Shown in pieces: positions 26,749-36,261 of a stretch of 64,000 nt of DNA. Source of the DNA: UBA6168 sp964442355 (GTDB taxonomy: Bacteria; Bacteroidota; Bacteroidia; Chitinophagales; Saprospiraceae); NCBI GenBank assembly GCA_964442355.1, contig CAYTZS010000005.1, positions 7,304 through 71,303 on the forward strand. Direction: 5' to 3'. Both the position numbers and the translations under genes were made by a program. The notes beneath the pieces are model-generated. The model did not search any database. It saw only the letters and a list, made by a program, of their open reading frames with translations, and was not told the DNA's origin. Numbering within the stretch: the first letter of the stretch is position 1; the number at the start of each line of letters is the position of its first letter.

Positions 26749-27942
26749 ATGGCTTTTCGAAAGCCTTTAGCAATCACGATGAACGTAGCACTTTTAACTC
26801 CCATCCCGGTAGAACATGATGCCATCATGGCACACCTACCTTCGCTCACTGAGCAATTGGTTGGCGGGAACCGTTACCTTTTGGGAGCGTTTGAAGGCAA
26901 ATTCCATCACTTCAGCGTCATCACGCTCCAATCCGGGTCAAAGAACGAGAACACTGCTTTGGCAACTGAGCGGGTTATTCGCCAGTTCAATCCCATGGCC
27001 GTCATCCTTGCTGGCGTGGCAGGAGGGGTGAAGGATGTCGAAATCGGCGATTTAGTTATTGGGACGAAGTACTACGGTTACGAATTCGGCAAGGTGACAC
27101 CTGATGGCTTTGCCGCAAGACCGGAATCAGGGCCATACAGCAAAGAACTCCTCACGCTTGCACAATCGGTGGCCGGAAATGGCCACTGGAAACACCGGGC
27201 AAAAAACGCTGATAAATCCAGAGTTGTATTCGGTGCCATCGCCGCCGGGAACAAGGTCATCGCCGCCACCGATTCGGATGCCTACCGACTGCTCAAACAG
27301 ACCTACAACGATACCACTGCCATCGAAATGGAGGCAATAGGGTTCGGGCAGGCGATGCAGGCTTACCAGTCTATTCGCTTCCTGAACGTGCGGGGAATTT
27401 CGGATTTGCTTGACGGGAAATCGAAGTCTGACGCTGGCGGCTCGCAGGAGTTGGCGGCGGCTAACATGGCGGCGTTTGTGTTCGAATTGCTTTATCAATT
27501 GGATGTTTCACAATTTAAAATATTCGGGAGTATGGATATTAAGGAGCTGTCAAAGGAAATCATTGGGCTGATTTTGCCTATTGTCAAGTTGGATGCGGTA
27601 ATGGAAATCGGTGATGATTTCAAAGATGCGACGAATGGGGCGGTGAGGGAACTTTGGGCAAAGGTGAAGCCGCTGTTTATTGAGGAGTATGAGGCGTTGA
27701 AAAAAGAACCAGATGATACGGATGTACAAACAGCGGCAAGTATGAAATTAAAGCGGATAATGGAGGGTGAGGAAGTGTTGAAGCGGGAGTTGGAGGGGTT
27801 AGTGAGGAAGATTGAGCATGAGCAACCTGTGGGCTTCAATAACTCCGACATCATCACGGTCAAAAAAAGTAAAAACGTCATGATAGGCGGTACCATTTCG
27901 ACAAGTGGTAACGTCCACTTTGGCGATGTCAAGGGTAAATAA
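26749..27942 (+). CDS. MTA/SAH nucleosidase-like effector with assembly tail
   Basis: A 397-residue protein. About 11-245 is a phosphorylase/nucleosidase fold: MNVALLTPIPVEHDAI, SVITLQSGSKNENTALATER, AVILAGVAGGVKDVEIGDLV, ATDSDAYRLL, the purine/ribose-binding TAIEMEAIGFGQAM, and the catalytic Asp strand FLNVRGISDLLDG. Such domains are used as nucleotide/nucleoside-cleaving effectors in STAND immune systems. The C-terminal 150 residues are helical and end KNVMIGGTISTSGNVHFGD, a motif shared by four other products of this run. The ATG at 26779 (second Met of the frame) is an equally plausible start because it begins the fold exactly. I infer that it is a regulated effector that depletes nucleotides or nucleosides. 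Confidence 0.8.
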   Translation: MAFRKPLAITMNVALLTPIPVEHDAIMAHLPSLTEQLVGGNRYLLGAFEGKFHHFSVITLQSGSKNENTALATERVIRQFNPMAVILAGVAGGVKDVEIGDLVIGTKYYGYEFGKVTPDGFAARPESGPYSKELLTLAQSVAGNGHWKHRAKNADKSRVVFGAIAAGNKVIAATDSDAYRLLKQTYNDTTAIEMEAIGFGQAMQAYQSIRFLNVRGISDLLDGKSKSDAGGSQELAAANMAAFVFELLYQLDVSQFKIFGSMDIKELSKEIIGLILPIVKLDAVMEIGDDFKDATNGAVRELWAKVKPLFIEEYEALKKEPDDTDVQTAASMKLKRIMEGEEVLKRELEGLVRKIEHEQPVGFNNSDIITVKKSKNVMIGGTISTSGNVHFGDVKGK

Positions 27943-27970
27943 AGCTTACAATTTAAAAATCATTTCAAAC

Positions 27971-28681
27971 ATGAACGAGCATCCAGACCAAAATCCTGAT
28001 GAATTGGAAATGCCTCCACCTCGTGGTGAGGGTGCAGAAGAGACCACCGGGGATGATGTAGAGCAGGTTGTCATGCCAGACGACCCAGAACCTGCCATGC
28101 TTGGAAAAGGCATTCCTTTTGAAATTTATACTGGCATCGGAGACGACGATACTCAACTCACCAAAGAAGATTTTAAGACGCTAACAGCGCGTTTCGCCGC
28201 TGTTGAACAACAGTTGGTACAACTCGGCACCGAATTTCAGAGCAAGCTCAAATACGACGCTCATAAGGAAAAAGTCATTGATAATTTACATGCTGAGTTA
28301 CAGACTCACAAGAACGGGCTGATAGAAAAGCTACTCCGTCCTGTGTTCATGGACATCATCGAAGTAGTGGACGACACCCGTCGCTTACTCAAAGACCTCA
28401 AAGCAAAAGGAGAAGACAGCAACCCGGAAAAACTCAAAAAACTGCTCGAATCCATGCCTGACGACTTGGAAGACTTGCTCGACAAGCACGGCGTGGAAGT
28501 GGTGCAATATGAAGGCGAGGCATTTAATCCTGCCCTTCAAAAAGTGGTCAAGACCATTCCAACGCCGGAGGAGAGCTTAGACAAACAAGTGAGCGAGCGC
28601 CTGAAAAATGGCTACCGATGGGAAGGCAGGCTTCTGCGCCACGAGGTGGTTAACGTCTGGCAGTTTCAAAAACCATCCTAA
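27971..28681 (+). CDS. GrpE-like nucleotide exchange factor
   Basis: A 236-residue protein starting at the ATG at 27971. The first 70 residues are acidic and disordered (MNEHPDQNPDELEMPPPRG). The core has a long helix (FAAVEQQLVQLGTEFQSKLK, then YDAHKEKVIDNLHAELQTHK) and a helix bundle (LLRPVFMDIIEVVDDTRRLL), followed by a beta-domain-like end (KTIPTPEESLDKQVSERLKN). GrpE releases ADP from Hsp70; typical length is about 190. It lies between the nucleosidase gene and the Hsp70 gene. A dedicated GrpE beside two Hsp70-type genes suggests a private chaperone set rather than housekeeping. Confidence 0.8.
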   Translation: MNEHPDQNPDELEMPPPRGEGAEETTGDDVEQVVMPDDPEPAMLGKGIPFEIYTGIGDDDTQLTKEDFKTLTARFAAVEQQLVQLGTEFQSKLKYDAHKEKVIDNLHAELQTHKNGLIEKLLRPVFMDIIEVVDDTRRLLKDLKAKGEDSNPEKLKKLLESMPDDLEDLLDKHGVEVVQYEGEAFNPALQKVVKTIPTPEESLDKQVSERLKNGYRWEGRLLRHEVVNVWQFQKPS

Positions 28682-28740
28682 GCATTCAAATAACTGTCAA
28701 ACTGTATAAAACGCAATTGACAGCCTTAAACAAGAAAAAT

Positions 28741-30396
28741 ATGAGAAATCAGCTATCGAAAGTTTTTGGCATTGACCTCGGTACTACTTATTCCTGTATC
28801 GCTTATGTAGATGAACATGGGAAGCCCGTCATCGTCCCTAATTTTGACAACAACCGCATCACGCCTTCCGTCGTGTTCTTCGACGACGGCAACATCATCG
28901 TGGGCGAGGAGGCAAAAAACAGCAGCGTCGTCCATCCTGACCGGGTAGTGTCCTTCATTAAGCGGAGTATGGGCGAACCTAATTTTGTATTTGAACATAA
29001 TGGTGTGAATTACTCTCCGGAGGAAATCTCAAGTTATATTCTCAAAAAATTGGTAAAAGATGCCGAGGATAAACTTGGCGAGCCTGTGCAGGACGTGGTG
29101 ATTACCTGCCCTGCCTATTTCGGCATCAACAATCGGGAGGCAACTCGAAGGGCGGGCGAAATCGCAGGTCTGAACGTAAAGGCGATACTCAACGAGCCGA
29201 CCGCCGCCGCCATAGCTTATGGCGTTGACACGGGCGTTGACAAGATAGTATTGGTGTACGACCTCGGAGGTGGCACCTTCGATATTACCATGATTGAAAT
29301 CACTCAGCAGTCCATCAAAGTCATCGTCACCGATGGTAACCATGAACTTGGCGGCAAGGATTGGGACGACGCCATTATCGGTTTTTTGGCGGAAGGGTTC
29401 AAGCAGGAGACTGGCTCTGACGAAGACATTCTATCCGACCCGGAAACACTTGGCGAGTTGCGGCTTAGTGCAGAAAAAGCAAAAAAGACGTTGACTCAGC
29501 GGGATAAGACAACCATATCTGTCGTTCATGCAGGTGACAAAGCCAAGGTGGACCTTACAAGGGAGAAATTAGAGGAGTTGACCAGCGCCCTGCTTGACCA
29601 GACTATTATGCTTACGCACAAAATGCTGAAGGACGCAGAGGGCAAGGGGTATTCCCGTTTTGACGAAATCATCCTTGTGGGTGGTTCTGCCCGAATGCCA
29701 CAAGTGAAGGACAGGGTGGACAAGGAGTTCTCGACAGACGCCAAGATATACGATCCGGACGAGTCAGTGGCTAAGGGGGCAGCCATTTATGGTGCAAAAA
29801 CTGCCATTAGTGACGAACTGGTGCGCAGAATTGCAGAAAGCACTGGACAGGCGGTTGAAGATGTGAAACTGGAATCCGTACCAGAAGAAGTACTTAGCAA
29901 AGTCGAGCAGCAGGTCGCAGACGAGACAGGCTTGACTCTGAAGGCTGTTCAAAAATCAAGGACTGAAATTGAAAATGTAACCAGCAAAAGTTTCGGAATA
30001 ATAGCACTCGATGCCAGTAGAAGCGAGCGGCTTTTTAACCTTATCCTTAAAAACGAAACTGTACCTCGGGAACAGACCCAAGTATTTGGCACTGATGAGG
30101 CTAACCAAGAATCCGTGGTCATAAAAATCCTGGAAAATGAAGTGATGAGCAAGTTGACCAACCCTGAGTTTGGAATCGAAATCGGTTCGGCTGTGCTGGA
30201 CCTCCCGGCGGGCCTGCCTGATGGTTCGCCCATTCAGGTCAGCTTTAAAATCAACGAAGAGGGCAGGCTCGACGTGCAGGCATTGGAAGTGACCGACAAC
30301 CGAGTGGTTAAGACAAAAATCGAAACTAGTTCCGTAATTGCAGGTGAAGCTTTGGAAAAAGCTAAAGAGCGGAGTAAGGGCATTGTCGTGATTTGA
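28741..30396 (+). CDS. Hsp70/DnaK-like chaperone, lid-less
   Basis: A 551-residue protein starting at the ATG at 28741. The ATPase domain is complete: VFGIDLGTTYSCIAYVDEHG, VITCPAYFGINNREATRRAG, NEPTAAAIAYG, VYDLGGGTFDITMIEI and ILVGGSARMPQVKDRV. After an inserted helical stretch there is a short SBD-beta (LPDGSPIQVSFKINEEGRLD), and the protein stops soon after. Housekeeping DnaK is about 630 residues and ends with a helical lid, which is absent here. It lies 60 bp after grpE. I infer a specialised switch that holds or remodels a partner of this operon rather than a general folding machine. Confidence 0.9.
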   Translation: MRNQLSKVFGIDLGTTYSCIAYVDEHGKPVIVPNFDNNRITPSVVFFDDGNIIVGEEAKNSSVVHPDRVVSFIKRSMGEPNFVFEHNGVNYSPEEISSYILKKLVKDAEDKLGEPVQDVVITCPAYFGINNREATRRAGEIAGLNVKAILNEPTAAAIAYGVDTGVDKIVLVYDLGGGTFDITMIEITQQSIKVIVTDGNHELGGKDWDDAIIGFLAEGFKQETGSDEDILSDPETLGELRLSAEKAKKTLTQRDKTTISVVHAGDKAKVDLTREKLEELTSALLDQTIMLTHKMLKDAEGKGYSRFDEIILVGGSARMPQVKDRVDKEFSTDAKIYDPDESVAKGAAIYGAKTAISDELVRRIAESTGQAVEDVKLESVPEEVLSKVEQQVADETGLTLKAVQKSRTEIENVTSKSFGIIALDASRSERLFNLILKNETVPREQTQVFGTDEANQESVVIKILENEVMSKLTNPEFGIEIGSAVLDLPAGLPDGSPIQVSFKINEEGRLDVQALEVTDNRVVKTKIETSSVIAGEALEKAKERSKGIVVI

Positions 30397-30473
30397 TAAA
30401 AACAAAAAGTACATGCATGTAGCCTTTTCGAGCATCTTAAACCCATTCATCAATTAAAGTACCCTCCCGGTCT

Positions 30474-33092
30474 ATGTCAAGCATTGAGCATTCCAAAAAT
30501 GCGCTGATTCATTCCTCCATTTCGGCGGGTGGGTCTGTCCACATTGGCGATAATATCACTTCCGTAACAGTTGCCAGAACCGTTTTTTCGGAAATCAAGC
30601 TGGAAGCCTACGATGACACTTCGGGCTACGTCAGCCCCAGATTTATCGGAAAATTGGTGGGCGAAATCACGGGCATGGCCGGTAAAATGGCTGTGTTCAC
30701 CGCATTCTATGGCTTTGATAAGGCGGGGTTCACCAAGCACCTTGCTTTTAAACTGGCTGAAGAAGCAGAGGGCAGAGGCGTATTGATGGAGGCAAAGGAA
30801 TGTTTCTTGAACTCTGACTATTCCAGCATTGCCACTGCCATCCGGGAAAGCACAGGAGACTGCATATTCGTGTTGAACAACCTCAGCCCAAAGGATGTCA
30901 ACCACAACCTTGATGAGTTGCAGCAAGTAGCTAAGGACAACAGCCGCTTCATCATCCTCATTAGTACCAACCAACCAGCGAAGGATTGGTCATCGCCTCA
31001 TGCCGATTATTGGTTCAAAATCGAGCAGGACGGGCTTTATCACGGCAGCATCAAGTTGGTCAATGAGATTTATGAAAAAAACGTTCTTGTCCGATACCTC
31101 GCAAAAGCGAGCGACGAACGGGGTTTGTCCGCATTCAAAACCAAGCTCAAGGAGGAAATCGAGAAACTCATTCCCACCGAAGTGAACACGCCCGAACAGT
31201 TGGGTTTGTTCCTTGACCTGTTCGCTAAAAAACCGACGGCAGACGACAAACTTATCAAAAGCCTCATCGCTCAAACCAAAAAAAAGGACAACCTCATTCG
31301 GGAGTGGTTCTTCTCGCTCGACGATGACAAAAAGCTCGTGGCGCTCGGCATGACCCTGCTTGACGGGGTGTATGCCGACCAGTTCTTTGCCGTCATGCAG
31401 CAGTTCAGAGGAGAGGCTTGGGAGCCGTTTAGCCAGACGCTCTCAGCACTTGACTACAATGACCTGAACACGCTGATGCATTTTTTCAGCTTCACGAGCG
31501 GCGAAACCCCGGCGCTAGAAGCCAAGTTCCCCAACCAGCGATTTCAAACATTGCTGACCATCTGGGAGAACTACCGCCGACGAATTATTGCCACGATGCC
31601 CGTTTTGGTCAGGCTGACCAAACAAAGCGCAAGCGGTGATGCCACTTCTTGGGAGCTTTTCGGCGACCGTGACAAACGTATCCGCCTGTTAGAGACCCTC
31701 GCCCAACTTTTAAGTGACATCGGCAGGCTATCGCCGCAGACTGTTGAACCCTGGCTGCTGCAATTGGCTGCCAGCGGAAATGCTGGTGTGCAGATGGTCG
31801 CTGCCCGGGCATTGGCACAATGGCGTGAGTCTTACGACGACCCCGCTAGCGGAAAATCGGTCAATAAGGAACGGGAGCTTTTCGAGTTACTTGCCACTTG
31901 GAACGCTGAAAGCCGCCACCTCAACAGCCGCATTCTGCAATTCCTACAATCATTGCCGAGAGAAGAAGGACAATCTAGCTCCCGCACGGCTTACGTGCGG
32001 GCAACCATCCTGCTGACCTTGGGCTATGCTTCGGTCTATGACAATTCGAGCAGGCTTCACCCGGACATCCCGGAGTTGTTGAAGCGCTTTGCAAGAGACC
32101 GCAATGGGTTAGTCATTAGCCGCCTACGAGATACCATGCGCCTGCTGCTCCGAAATCACCCTTGGCAAATCGGCGACCGACTATTCGACCTCAGCGGTGG
32201 CGACACTATTTTCAATGAAATGACACCATTGGAGCATTATGCAGGCGCCATTGCTGCTGGGCTTTCAGATGCCCATTCGGATTTCCCGCCGGACGTTGAG
32301 AATCTGCTCGACCGTTGGCTCTCCGATTGCAAGGTGAAACGTCCGAAACAGCCCCGTACAGACATATTCTCCTATCGGGAAAAAATCCTCGCTACTGTGG
32401 TTTTCACCTATGGGCTGTTGGACTTTAAAAACACGCTCAGCCTTAGCCTCGATGGTGCCGCCACTGAAATCGAAAACCTGCGATTGGACGAGCATCACCC
32501 CGAAATGAGAAGGGTTTTGTTGGAGTGCATCCTGATTTTTTACGAAAAATACTTCCATGAGATGGAAGCCCGGCACAGCAAGAAAATCCCCAAAATGGAC
32601 GAGGCGGAGCGAAAGCGAGCAGCGAAAAAATTCAGGGCCACTTACCTCATCGAGCGAAGCGAAGCAGTGGGCGGCGATTATGAAGTGGATTTTGAAGACG
32701 TCATCTTGGACAGTTGGCGGAACAGGGAAGACCGCCCTCCTACGCCTATTGAAGTTTCGTTAGGGAAATGGATAGGCAGTGAAAACGAGAACATTAGACG
32801 TATTGCCCTGCAATCCTTCATGGAATTTGCCAAAATCGAAGCTTGGGAAGAAGGCAAAGTGAAAGAGTACCTTGAAGGTTTAGAAAAAGAGTTGAATGCG
32901 GTACCGTATGCTTTGCCAAAATATGACGATAGTGTCCGAAAAAGTTTGTGGTCAAGTTTGGTGAGTTGGTTCCTCGGTGCCAGCAAGATAAAAGAGGATC
33001 TAATGCCTATGATAAGAGAAGATGAGCAAATGGGCGAACAGCAAGTGAGGATTTTGAAAGAAATACTCCTGTCGCTGGGTCATAAAATCTAA
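30474..33092 (+). CDS. Degenerate STAND-like / HEAT-repeat protein with assembly motif
   Basis: An 872-residue protein. It starts with the shared motif (KNALIHSSISAGGSVHIGD, residues 8-26). About 45-200 is an alpha/beta domain that resembles a STAND NTPase core, but the Walker A position reads FYGFDKAGFTKHLAFKLA without GK[ST], and the Walker B-like strand is CIFVLNNLSP with Asn for Asp, so it probably does not hydrolyse NTP. From about 250 on it is helical and HEAT-like (LLQLAASGNAGVQMVAARAL, FARDRNGLVISRLRDTMRLL). A basic, charged segment (HSKKIPKMDEAERKRAAKKF) lies near 700. The next gene follows after 18 bp. Possible role: sensor or scaffold. Confidence 0.65.
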   Translation: MSSIEHSKNALIHSSISAGGSVHIGDNITSVTVARTVFSEIKLEAYDDTSGYVSPRFIGKLVGEITGMAGKMAVFTAFYGFDKAGFTKHLAFKLAEEAEGRGVLMEAKECFLNSDYSSIATAIRESTGDCIFVLNNLSPKDVNHNLDELQQVAKDNSRFIILISTNQPAKDWSSPHADYWFKIEQDGLYHGSIKLVNEIYEKNVLVRYLAKASDERGLSAFKTKLKEEIEKLIPTEVNTPEQLGLFLDLFAKKPTADDKLIKSLIAQTKKKDNLIREWFFSLDDDKKLVALGMTLLDGVYADQFFAVMQQFRGEAWEPFSQTLSALDYNDLNTLMHFFSFTSGETPALEAKFPNQRFQTLLTIWENYRRRIIATMPVLVRLTKQSASGDATSWELFGDRDKRIRLLETLAQLLSDIGRLSPQTVEPWLLQLAASGNAGVQMVAARALAQWRESYDDPASGKSVNKERELFELLATWNAESRHLNSRILQFLQSLPREEGQSSSRTAYVRATILLTLGYASVYDNSSRLHPDIPELLKRFARDRNGLVISRLRDTMRLLLRNHPWQIGDRLFDLSGGDTIFNEMTPLEHYAGAIAAGLSDAHSDFPPDVENLLDRWLSDCKVKRPKQPRTDIFSYREKILATVVFTYGLLDFKNTLSLSLDGAATEIENLRLDEHHPEMRRVLLECILIFYEKYFHEMEARHSKKIPKMDEAERKRAAKKFRATYLIERSEAVGGDYEVDFEDVILDSWRNREDRPPTPIEVSLGKWIGSENENIRRIALQSFMEFAKIEAWEEGKVKEYLEGLEKELNAVPYALPKYDDSVRKSLWSSLVSWFLGASKIKEDLMPMIREDEQMGEQQVRILKEILLSLGHKI

Positions 33093-33110
33093 ATATAATC
33101 AACGAAACAC

Positions 33111-35192
33111 ATGGAGACAAGCATTGGAATTGACCTCGGCACCACTTTTTCTGCTGTTGCTTCAGTGGACGAGAACGGGCGTGCCGTTGTACTGAAAAAC
33201 GCAATTGGGGAGCCGCTCACGCCCTCTGTCGTCTGGTTTGGCAAGGATGAGCCACTCGTGGGGGCGGAAGCAAAGGAAATGCAGGAAATGGGCGAGGACA
33301 AGGTTGCCTCCTTTTTCAAGCGTAATATGGGCGACCCCTTTTTCACCTTGGAGTTCAACGGCAAGGACTACTCCGCAAAGGATATTTCCGCCATTGTGTT
33401 GAAAAAACTGAAAGCTGACGCAGAGAAGGCGCTTGGCAAGCCTGTGAGCAAAGCGGTGATAACTGTCCCTGCCTATTTCAACAACTTTCAGCGGGAAGCA
33501 ACCATCGCCGCTGGCAAGGACGCCGGGATGGAAGTGCTGCGCATCATCAACGAACCGACCGCTGCCGCCATCGCCTTTGGCCTAAACCAAAAGGGCAATG
33601 GACAGACCTTGCTCGTCTATGACCTCGGCGGCGGCACCTTCGACGTTACGCTCATTGAAATCACTACCGACGAAATCAAAGTCATTGGCACGGACGGTGA
33701 CCATGAACTGGGGGGCAAAAACTGGGACGATTGCATTGTAAATTGGGTAGCACAACAGTTTGAGGATGAATTTGGAAGCAACCCGCTCTCCGATAACCTA
33801 AGTGTCAACGAGCTATTGGTACGAGCGGAAAGCGCCAAAAAGCAACTTTCCACCCGTGACACCACCCGTATCTCCATCACCCATGCAGGGGAAAAAGGGC
33901 GTTACGACTTGTCTGTCGAGACCTTTGAGGAATTGACCAAAGACCTTCTGGAGCGCACCCAACTGCTGGTGGAACGCCTACTTCAAGACGTGCAAAAAAC
34001 ATGGCAAGATGTAGAGGGGGTGTTGCTCGTCGGTGGCTCCACCCGTATGCCGATGGTTTCCCGGTGGATTACCCGGATGGCTGGCAAGGAACCCTTGCGG
34101 GGTATCAATGTGGATGAAGCGGTTGCACTTGGAGCAGCCATACAAGCCAATTTGGATGCCAATGGAGAGCAGCCATTTGGCAAGTTCACGCTCGGCGGCA
34201 GCCGAAAAATCAGGGACGTGATGAGCCATAGCCTTGGCTTGGTAGCGGTCAACGAAGACCGTAGCCGCTACATCAACTCCATCATCATCCCTAAAAACAA
34301 GCCTGTGCCCTCCAAAGAGACACACCCTTACCAGTTGCGCACCCGCCCCGGCAACCGCAACGAATTCGAGGCATTCATGCTCCAAGGTGAAAATGAAAAG
34401 CGACCGCTCGACTGCCAAATCATTGGCAAGTACGTTTTCTCCGACATCGAGCACGAGGCTAACGGGCATGCAGTGGTGGATGTAGCCTACGCTTATGACG
34501 CCAACGGTGTAATCGAAGTAAGTGCGACGCAGCGCAGCAAGCAAAAGGCGCTCCCTCTTCGGGTGGAACCGGTGCCGGAAGACATGAGCTGGCTGGATTT
34601 TCCGCCAAAAGAGGAGGAGCTCGTCCCAGCGCACTTGTCCCTGCTTATTGCCATTGACTTGTCCGGAAGCATGAGTGGCGAGCCGCTTCGCAAGTCACAG
34701 GACGCCGCCAAGAATTTTATTGGGCAATTGGACTTAGCGAACACCTCCATCGGTTTGCTGATTTTCTCCGACCGGGTGGAACTGTCGCAGGCGCTTTGCC
34801 AAAATGCCAAAGCCATTCATCAGGGCATTGAAAGCTGGCGCATCGGTTCGGTGGGCGGCGGCAATAGCGCCCAACCCTTTACCCTTGCTAAGCAGGTGCT
34901 CGATGAGCGGGAAGACCCTCGTTACCTCGTGGTGTTGACCGACGGCATTTGGTACAACCAGCCCCACGCCATCAGTGAAGCGGAAAAGTGCAAGCAAGCA
35001 GGCATCGAAATCATTGCCATCGGCTTCGATGGGGCAGACCTTGCCTTTCTGAAACGTATCGCAACCTCTGACCAGAATGCCATGTTCACCAACCTGGGCA
35101 ACCTGACGGCTTCCTTCTCGAAGATTGCGCAGGTGTTGACGGAGAGTGGTGGGGTGAAGGAGAGCGGCGGGTTAAGATTTTTTGAACGATAA
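33111..35192 (+). CDS. Hsp70 - von Willebrand factor A fusion
   Basis: A 693-residue protein. Residues 1-365 are a complete Hsp70 ATPase domain: SIGIDLGTTFSAVASVDENG, AVITVPAYFNNFQREATIAA, NEPTAAAIAFG, VYDLGGGTFDVTLIEI, LLVGGSTRMPMV. About 375-500 is SBD-beta-like (FSDIEHEANGHAVVDVAYAY). Instead of the helical lid, residues 505-690 are a vWA domain with the MIDAS motif DLSGSMS (D516, S518, S520), the Thr-equivalent region LANTSIGLLIFSD and VVLTDGIW. vWA domains bind metal-coordinated partners. It differs from the Hsp70 at 28741, so the operon carries two Hsp70 types. I infer an ATP-driven switch coupled to vWA-mediated target binding. Confidence 0.92.
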   Translation: METSIGIDLGTTFSAVASVDENGRAVVLKNAIGEPLTPSVVWFGKDEPLVGAEAKEMQEMGEDKVASFFKRNMGDPFFTLEFNGKDYSAKDISAIVLKKLKADAEKALGKPVSKAVITVPAYFNNFQREATIAAGKDAGMEVLRIINEPTAAAIAFGLNQKGNGQTLLVYDLGGGTFDVTLIEITTDEIKVIGTDGDHELGGKNWDDCIVNWVAQQFEDEFGSNPLSDNLSVNELLVRAESAKKQLSTRDTTRISITHAGEKGRYDLSVETFEELTKDLLERTQLLVERLLQDVQKTWQDVEGVLLVGGSTRMPMVSRWITRMAGKEPLRGINVDEAVALGAAIQANLDANGEQPFGKFTLGGSRKIRDVMSHSLGLVAVNEDRSRYINSIIIPKNKPVPSKETHPYQLRTRPGNRNEFEAFMLQGENEKRPLDCQIIGKYVFSDIEHEANGHAVVDVAYAYDANGVIEVSATQRSKQKALPLRVEPVPEDMSWLDFPPKEEELVPAHLSLLIAIDLSGSMSGEPLRKSQDAAKNFIGQLDLANTSIGLLIFSDRVELSQALCQNAKAIHQGIESWRIGSVGGGNSAQPFTLAKQVLDEREDPRYLVVLTDGIWYNQPHAISEAEKCKQAGIEIIAIGFDGADLAFLKRIATSDQNAMFTNLGNLTASFSKIAQVLTESGGVKESGGLRFFER

Positions 35193-35218
35193 ATTTCAAT
35201 ACGCCTAATCAGTATCGC

Positions 35219-36259
35219 ATGAAAGCATTTTGTGAAAAACATAGCTTGGGACACTACTCGGAAATGTGCCCGCTTTGCCGAAACGCCACTTTACTCGAAA
35301 GTGAAGAGTTTCGATACTTAGACAATGCACTTCTTGGAAAGCTAATTTTTCACTTTGAAGAGCAGGAGAAAATCCATTTGCTTGCTTTTCGGAAAGATGA
35401 GGCAGAAGCACACAAGCGCAAAAACGAATTGGACGAATTGAGCCGTCGCTATGAACATTTAAAACAAGAATCGCATGATTTTGATATCCGCAAGAAAGCC
35501 ATCATGGAGGGCGCATTCGCTGAAATCAGGAAAATCACAGAGAGCAACTTCAATCTATACTTGTCCAATTTAAAGCCGTATTCAGAAGATTTTTTCGATT
35601 CTTTTGAAGTAAAACTAGAGGCTTCGTTTAAGAAGCTAAAGTTCCATGAAAGATGGGTCTCAAACATGGTCATTAAGGTTATCCGGAAAAACTTAAAGGA
35701 TTGTATGAATGAAGCCCTATTGTCAATGTCCGACAAAAAAACGCTGGCAGTTCACCGTGACAAGTATGCCAAAAGATTAACCGGAGAAATGAAGGCTCCA
35801 TTGGACAGGGCAATCAATGCAATCACGCAGGAGGCTGTGAAAGTATTGGATTCGCAATTAGAGAAGAATAACAACCACAAAAAAAGCCATTCCACTGCCA
35901 CTAAATGGGGCGCTTTCGTTCTTTTTGGCATCGCTGCATTTGCAATAACAGGGGCTATCTTTCTACTTTCTCAAACCAATCTGGCAAATATTCAGAGCGG
36001 ATGGGCGATAGTTCCTTTTTCAAGCCTCTTCCTGCTGTCGGTGGCCCTAATCTTTATGGGGATGAGGACGCTTTGGCTCGTTTCAGACCTGATAATTAAG
36101 GATAAACAATCAGAATTATTCATTGACGTAATGTTCAGCAATGCCATGAAAGGAACCCAATTATCAACTGAATTAGCACATAAATTAAATGAATTGAAAA
36201 ACGCTGTCAAAAATCTAGTGGAGAGAAATCAATCGCAAAAGCAGCCTGAAAACTCATAA
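35219..36259 (+). CDS. Membrane protein with N-terminal zinc finger
   Basis: A 346-residue protein. It begins with a Cys/His cluster (FCEKHSLGHYSEMCPLCRNA) that could bind zinc. Residues about 50-220 are charged and helical/coiled-coil (AHKRKNELDELSRRYEHLKQ, then FAEIRKITESNFNLYLSNLK). Two transmembrane helices follow near 235-290 (WGAFVLFGIAAFAITGAIFL; LSVALIFMGMRTLWL). A short helical tail completes it. It has no recognised enzyme motif. Between the Hsp70-vWA gene (26 bp) and the J-like gene (2 bp) it is probably the membrane anchor of the complex. Confidence 0.6.
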   Translation: MKAFCEKHSLGHYSEMCPLCRNATLLESEEFRYLDNALLGKLIFHFEEQEKIHLLAFRKDEAEAHKRKNELDELSRRYEHLKQESHDFDIRKKAIMEGAFAEIRKITESNFNLYLSNLKPYSEDFFDSFEVKLEASFKKLKFHERWVSNMVIKVIRKNLKDCMNEALLSMSDKKTLAVHRDKYAKRLTGEMKAPLDRAINAITQEAVKVLDSQLEKNNNHKKSHSTATKWGAFVLFGIAAFAITGAIFLLSQTNLANIQSGWAIVPFSSLFLLSVALIFMGMRTLWLVSDLIIKDKQSELFIDVMFSNAMKGTQLSTELAHKLNELKNAVKNLVERNQSQKQPENS

Positions 36260-36261
36260 CA

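Noticed and set aside
33978..34634. 218-codon minus frame inside the Hsp70-vWA gene
   Set aside because: Shadow of a strongly supported gene with clear motifs.
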